From Robertkochia sediminum (GTDB lineage: Bacteria > Bacteroidota > Bacteroidia > Flavobacteriales > Flavobacteriaceae), in assembly GCF_016786255.1 (NCBI RefSeq), contig NZ_JADMKT010000077.1, positions 186,001 through 250,000 of the forward strand: a stretch of 64,000 nucleotides of DNA, read 5' to 3'. Under the pieces are notes generated by a model. The model did not search any database, was not told the DNA's origin, and worked only from the letters and a program-made list of their open reading frames with translations. Both the position numbers and the translations under genes were made by a program. Positions 61,053 through 64,000 of the stretch are shown piece after piece. Within the stretch, counting starts at the first letter, position 1. Each line of letters starts with the position of its first letter.

Positions 61053-61517
61053 CTAATTAAAGGTGTTTAGTAGTTCTTTGTATTCTGTATTTGAAAGTTG
61101 AATTCGGAAATAGTTTTTCGAAAATGGGGGAGAGACCGGTTCGATCTTTCGGACCAGATCCTGAATTTGATGGAGCAAAAGGTTACAGTGATTTTCCAGT
61201 TCTGAAAGCTCATTTGAGGCCTGGACCTTTGATGATGGTCGGTTTTGTGGTTGTTCTTCAAATAACATTTGTAACAGGGCCAGGATGGGTTTGGTTTGAT
61301 TTTTCTCAATGTTTCGAATAATGGATATGGTTTGTTCGATACGTTGAACAATGGGATGGTCGTTGGAGAATACTTTCGGTTGTTGATCCTCACTTTCATG
61401 ATAGTGATCAAGGAGTAATTTTAAGGCTTGAGACTGCATTAATCCTTGCTGCTTGGCAAAGTCTCTGAATTGATCAATAATGTCTTTGTAAGCTCTAATG
61501 TTAGCGTAAGTATTCAT
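61053..61517 (-). CDS. BfmA/BtgA-like mobilisation accessory protein
   Basis: 154 residues with a ribbon-helix-helix-like N-terminus (NIRAYKDIIDQFRDFAKQQG) and coiled C-terminal part. Typical partner that positions the relaxase at oriT. 8 bp before the relaxase gene in transcription order. Confidence 0.75.
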   Translation of the reverse strand: MNTYANIRAYKDIIDQFRDFAKQQGLMQSQALKLLLDHYHESEDQQPKVFSNDHPIVQRIEQTISIIRNIEKNQTKPILALLQMLFEEQPQNRPSSKVQASNELSELENHCNLLLHQIQDLVRKIEPVSPPFSKNYFRIQLSNTEYKELLNTFN

Positions 61518-62152
61518 GTAAAACCAATTGAATATTTTTTATGTGATCGGGATGGAGCATGGATAAAATTGATCATTCGGAACCCCTTATTATACTTGAT
61601 GTTAAAGGAATTATTGATAAAAGCAACGTACTTCAGCGCGTTGCCCTCTTGCTATTCCTTTATCAAGTTTTTTATTAACCAGAAATGTCAGAAGGGAAGG
61701 AGTGGAATTTTAACAATCGTAACGAGCTTTTTTGAAGTATTGACAGTAGAAGAAAGGAAATCATAAATATTCTCCAATTCTAACCACTATACTTTTTATA
61801 TCCGGAGCGTATCCCTTTTTCTTTATTGGACTATGAAAGTTCATAAGAACTTTATAAATAGGGTGAGATCACTATACTTCCTATAGAGCCGTCGCTGTTC
61901 CCTTTTCATGGAACACCTATAATTTTTCAATTATAAAGTGACTTATAAATAGGGAGGAATGGACCGGTTTATGCAGTCACGATAAGGGAAAAATTTATTC
62001 CTTCTATGAAAAGGGAGAGGGAAGCTTAAACTAATTGAAATCTAATATTTTAATTATTTAGAATTTATACTATATGTTTGTATTAGTGATAATCTCATGT
62101 TTATTCTCTGTAATAAGAGGGCTTTAAGGGAAAAACATCATTATATAAACAA
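61518..62152. other. Gene-free region upstream of the mob genes, candidate oriT
   Basis: 635 bp without a gene. A perfect inverted repeat AAAGTTC-ATAA-GAACTTT lies at 61836-61853, and a direct repeat (CTTTATAAATAGGG at 61850-61863, CTTATAAATAGGG at 61942-61954) is nearby. The position upstream of the BfmA/BtgA-like gene and the repeat structure fit an origin of transfer; the nick site cannot be placed. Confidence 0.45.
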
Positions 62153-62164
62153 GTTGGCATTAAT

Positions 62165-62767
62165 ATGAGAAAAACCATACTTCATATAATTTTGCTGATA
62201 CCATTAATTAGCTTCTCTCAAGATTGGGAAATTCCAGAGATTAATTGGATTGATAAAACAGAAAAGCAAAATATTTATATTGAGTTACTCAATTTAAAAG
62301 ACAGTAACTCATTAATAGTTAGAATTGGTCACTCCTCTTATTGGACCAAAGGAATGATTTCAAAATTTCTCGTTTATCAAAATAATGGTAAAGTAACTCG
62401 GTACGATGTTTTCCAACCTAGTGATCCAAAGGACAAAACTGATATTACACGTCGAAAAATAAGAAAGCAAGATTATAAATTTTATTGGAGTTACTTAAAT
62501 GAATGTTCTAACAATGACTTATTTGAGATTGATAGATCAAGACTGAACATTACAAAAAAACCAAATAAAGATGCGGGAAGAGTATTAGAAATGAATGCTG
62601 TAGACGGAACAAATTATCATTTTGAAATCTGTCAAGGTAATAACTATATCGCCTATGGGACTTATGCTCCAGAGTCTTATATAAAAGAAAAATATCCAGG
62701 TTGGAAAGAACGTCAAAAACTATTAAACCTTATGGAAGGGTTTGAGCAGTTGATAAAAACATACTAA
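62165..62767 (+). CDS. Cassette-borne secreted protein of unknown function (1)
   Basis: 200 residues, signal peptide to ISFSQ. No recognised domain; the remainder is a mixed alpha/beta sequence with WTKGMISKFLVYQNNGKVTR. The gene starts 12 bp after a GTT junction at 62153 and its stop codon is part of the attC-like site that follows, so it fills one cassette completely. Confidence 0.8.
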   Translation: MRKTILHIILLIPLISFSQDWEIPEINWIDKTEKQNIYIELLNLKDSNSLIVRIGHSSYWTKGMISKFLVYQNNGKVTRYDVFQPSDPKDKTDITRRKIRKQDYKFYWSYLNECSNNDLFEIDRSRLNITKKPNKDAGRVLEMNAVDGTNYHFEICQGNNYIAYGTYAPESYIKEKYPGWKERQKLLNLMEGFEQLIKTY

Positions 62768-62947
62768 TGCCAACATGGTGTATAAACCATTCCTAAATCC
62801 TACTTCCTTTAGAATATTTTCTTTAGTTTAGGCGTCAGTACTAACTTAACAATCCAGGGTAGCTGTTTTGGCCTCGCCAACGCTAAAGGCCGAAACAGGG
62901 CCAAAACAGCCAGCCAGAACGGTTCATACACCTGCCGTTGTAGCTAA
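62765..62947. repeat. attC-like recombination site 1
   Basis: About 175 bp. Outer arms are AACATGGTGTATAAACC and GGTTCATACACCTGCCGTT. A central perfect 12-bp inverted repeat, GCTGTTTTGGCC / GGCCAAAACAGC, encloses a smaller structured part. The right-end GTT at 62937 begins the next cassette. Near-identical to site 2, except the first and last bases, which instead match their own cassette. Confidence 0.8.
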
Positions 62948-62957
62948 TTTTTGAAAA

Positions 62958-63488
62958 ATGAATCGCATAATTTCAATCTTATTATTATCTCTTATTTTCA
63001 GCTGTAATTATTCTTATCGCGATTTAGATGAAGGTAAATGGTATGAAGCAGAGAATGAAATACATTCCATTTCCATTTATTTAAGAAACGATTCATTGTA
63101 TTTAAAGGAAGGGAGAGAAACGTACCTAATACATGATAGAAAATATCGAGATTACATTTACAAAGGCAATTTGAAATATCCAATTTGGCAGGAAAATGGG
63201 AAATTGATGTATGATAAAAAAACATTCATCCCCGAATCACAAACCATCACATACAAATACAAGGGTGAATGGGTGTGTTCTGAAGAGAACATAAGGATTA
63301 TTAGTCAATCCGTAGGCCCCGGTGCACTTGAATGGAAAATTAAAGATTCCCGCAATAAGAATTTCACATATTACCCTAAACGAAAGAATGACACCTTATT
63401 AATAACTTATCTAGGAGAGATAATCGAATTTAAGCATGAAGGCGATTATTTAATCGATTCTAAGAATAGAAAGTATTTAAAACAATAA
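62958..63488 (+). CDS. Cassette-borne lipoprotein of unknown function (2)
   Basis: 176 residues with a short lipoprotein signal (LLSLIFSC, Cys16). Rich in beta strands; no recognised family. Begins 21 bp after the GTT at 62937; the cassette ends at the attC-like site 2. Confidence 0.8.
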   Translation: MNRIISILLLSLIFSCNYSYRDLDEGKWYEAENEIHSISIYLRNDSLYLKEGRETYLIHDRKYRDYIYKGNLKYPIWQENGKLMYDKKTFIPESQTITYKYKGEWVCSEENIRIISQSVGPGALEWKIKDSRNKNFTYYPKRKNDTLLITYLGEIIEFKHEGDYLIDSKNRKYLKQ

Positions 63489-63672
63489 AAACTAGCTACA
63501 ACATGGTGTATAAACCATTCCTAAACCTTACTTCCTTTAGAATATTTTCTTTAGTTTAGGCGTCAGTACTAACTTAACAATCCAGGTCAGCTGTTTTGGC
63601 CTCGCCAACGCTAAAGGCCGAAACAGGGCCAAAACAGCCAGCCAGAACGGTTCATACACCTGCCGTTAGCCA
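63488..63672. repeat. attC-like recombination site 2
   Basis: Same ~175-bp structure as site 1, over 95 percent identical by eye between the AACATGG and CCTGCCGTT arms. Its left edge CTAGCTACAAC is complementary to the left edge of cassette 2 (GTTGTAGCTA), as expected if both come from one circular cassette. Confidence 0.8.
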
Positions 63673-63695
63673 CAATATCAAAGAACACCCTATCA

Positions 63696-64000
63696 ATGCT
63701 AAGATTCGTTTACGTTTTAATCCTCTTAACATCTATCAATCTATCCAATGCCCAAGTAAATGATCATGTTTACGAATTAAACTCAATAGATAATCTAATC
63801 ACGGAGGATGTAAAAAAATTGATAGATGAAAATCTAGAAAGTAAAAGGGTAGTGTTTTTAGGCGAAGCAGAACATCATATAGGTTCTGACTTTTTAGCCA
63901 AATCTCAATTTGTCAGATATTTAGTTCTTGAAAAAGGATACACCGAAATCGCTTTTGAGAGTGATTTTTTTGGTTTGTATTTTGATCATAACAAAAGAAA
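63696..64000 (+). CDS. Cassette 3 protein, erythromycin-esterase/ChaN-like, truncated by window
   Basis: First 101 residues: signal peptide (LILLTSINLSNAQ) then RVVFLGEAEHHIGSDFL and YTEIAFESDFFG, the GE-x-x-H pattern and following E-x-D of the erythromycin esterase/EreA-ChaN-like superfamily. A secreted member, so not an antibiotic esterase by default. Continues past the window. Confidence 0.7.
   Translation, partial: MLRFVYVLILLTSINLSNAQVNDHVYELNSIDNLITEDVKKLIDENLESKRVVFLGEAEHHIGSDFLAKSQFVRYLVLEKGYTEIAFESDFFGLYFDHNKR

Larger units (their letters stand above)
47194..61517. mobile_element. Conjugative element module (Bacteroidota TraE-N type, integrase not visible)
   Basis: A continuous block: RteC-like regulator, HTH, ATPase, TraE/F/G/I/J/K/M/N homologues, coupling protein, MobB-type relaxase and a BfmA/BtgA-like protein. 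Gene overlaps inside the tra block show one operon; the mob genes face it from the right. No integrase, excisionase pair or attachment repeats could be found, so the ends are approximate and the element may be incomplete or use an integrase outside the window. Confidence 0.8.

Noticed and set aside
62750-63680. CRISPR array
   Set aside because: Only two ~175-bp repeats with gene-sized spacers; structure and edges fit integron cassettes.

Overview
The window looks like a chromosomal stretch of a member of the Bacteroidota, most likely a marine Flavobacteriaceae. The reasons are flavobacterial small families (DUF2805/TIGR03643, DUF2452, a Lacal_2735-type 54-residue protein), lipoproteins with Bacteroidota-style lipoboxes, AT-rich spacers, BNR/sortilin-like secreted proteins and a conjugation module of the Bacteroides TraE-TraN type. 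No rRNA or canonical tRNA gene was recognised.

1-16.3 kb is mostly housekeeping. It starts with a galactose block (end of a sodium:solute symporter, a lipoprotein sulfatase, galK, galT), which fits use of sulfated galactans. Next come a FAD amine-oxidase-type enzyme, three small conserved proteins, an RhlE-type RNA helicase and a large Asp-box protein. An NAD salvage operon follows (nrtR, a PRPP-synthetase-like gene, nadV), with palindromic operator candidates before nrtR and two tandem ones between nrtR and prs. After it lies an 84-nt relic matching the 3' end of the Asp-box gene, then a stand-alone RelA/SpoT-type synthetase.

16.3-30.1 kb is an AT-rich accessory island, mostly on the minus strand, bounded by direct repeats of a compound hairpin element. 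It holds hydrolases of several folds, a cupin, two tiny glycine-rich membrane proteins, an ECF sigma factor with a membrane partner, a TolB-like/TPR/AraC regulator and a quinone-reductase-like enzyme. A frameshifted copy of the first alpha/beta hydrolase lies near the far end. A palindrome-like motif with a fixed 10-bp spacer occurs four times between its genes.

30.7-43.8 kb is the most intriguing part. A four-gene RND export system (adaptor, permease, TolC-type channel, second permease) is followed immediately by a small HTH gene. Then come three tandem small secreted peptides with an invariant six-cysteine scaffold (NVEALA-like), an intercistronic terminator, a propeller lipoprotein, a DUF1573 lipoprotein and a dedicated type I signal peptidase. 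This looks like a peptide production, processing and export locus.

43.8-47 kb is a junk-rich junction: IS3 and IS21 transposase scraps, a MORN-like protein, a protein with three copies of an unrecognised ~90-residue repeat, and a second NrtR-like regulator. 47.2-61.5 kb is a compact conjugative module: RteC-like regulator, HTH, ATPase, TraE/F/G/I/J/K/M/N, coupling protein, MobB-type relaxase and accessory Mob protein. It also carries cargo, including a membrane-inserted phospholipase-D-fold protein. No integrase is visible. 62.15-64 kb is an integron-like array of one-gene cassettes separated by ~175-bp attC-like sites, with no integron integrase in the window.
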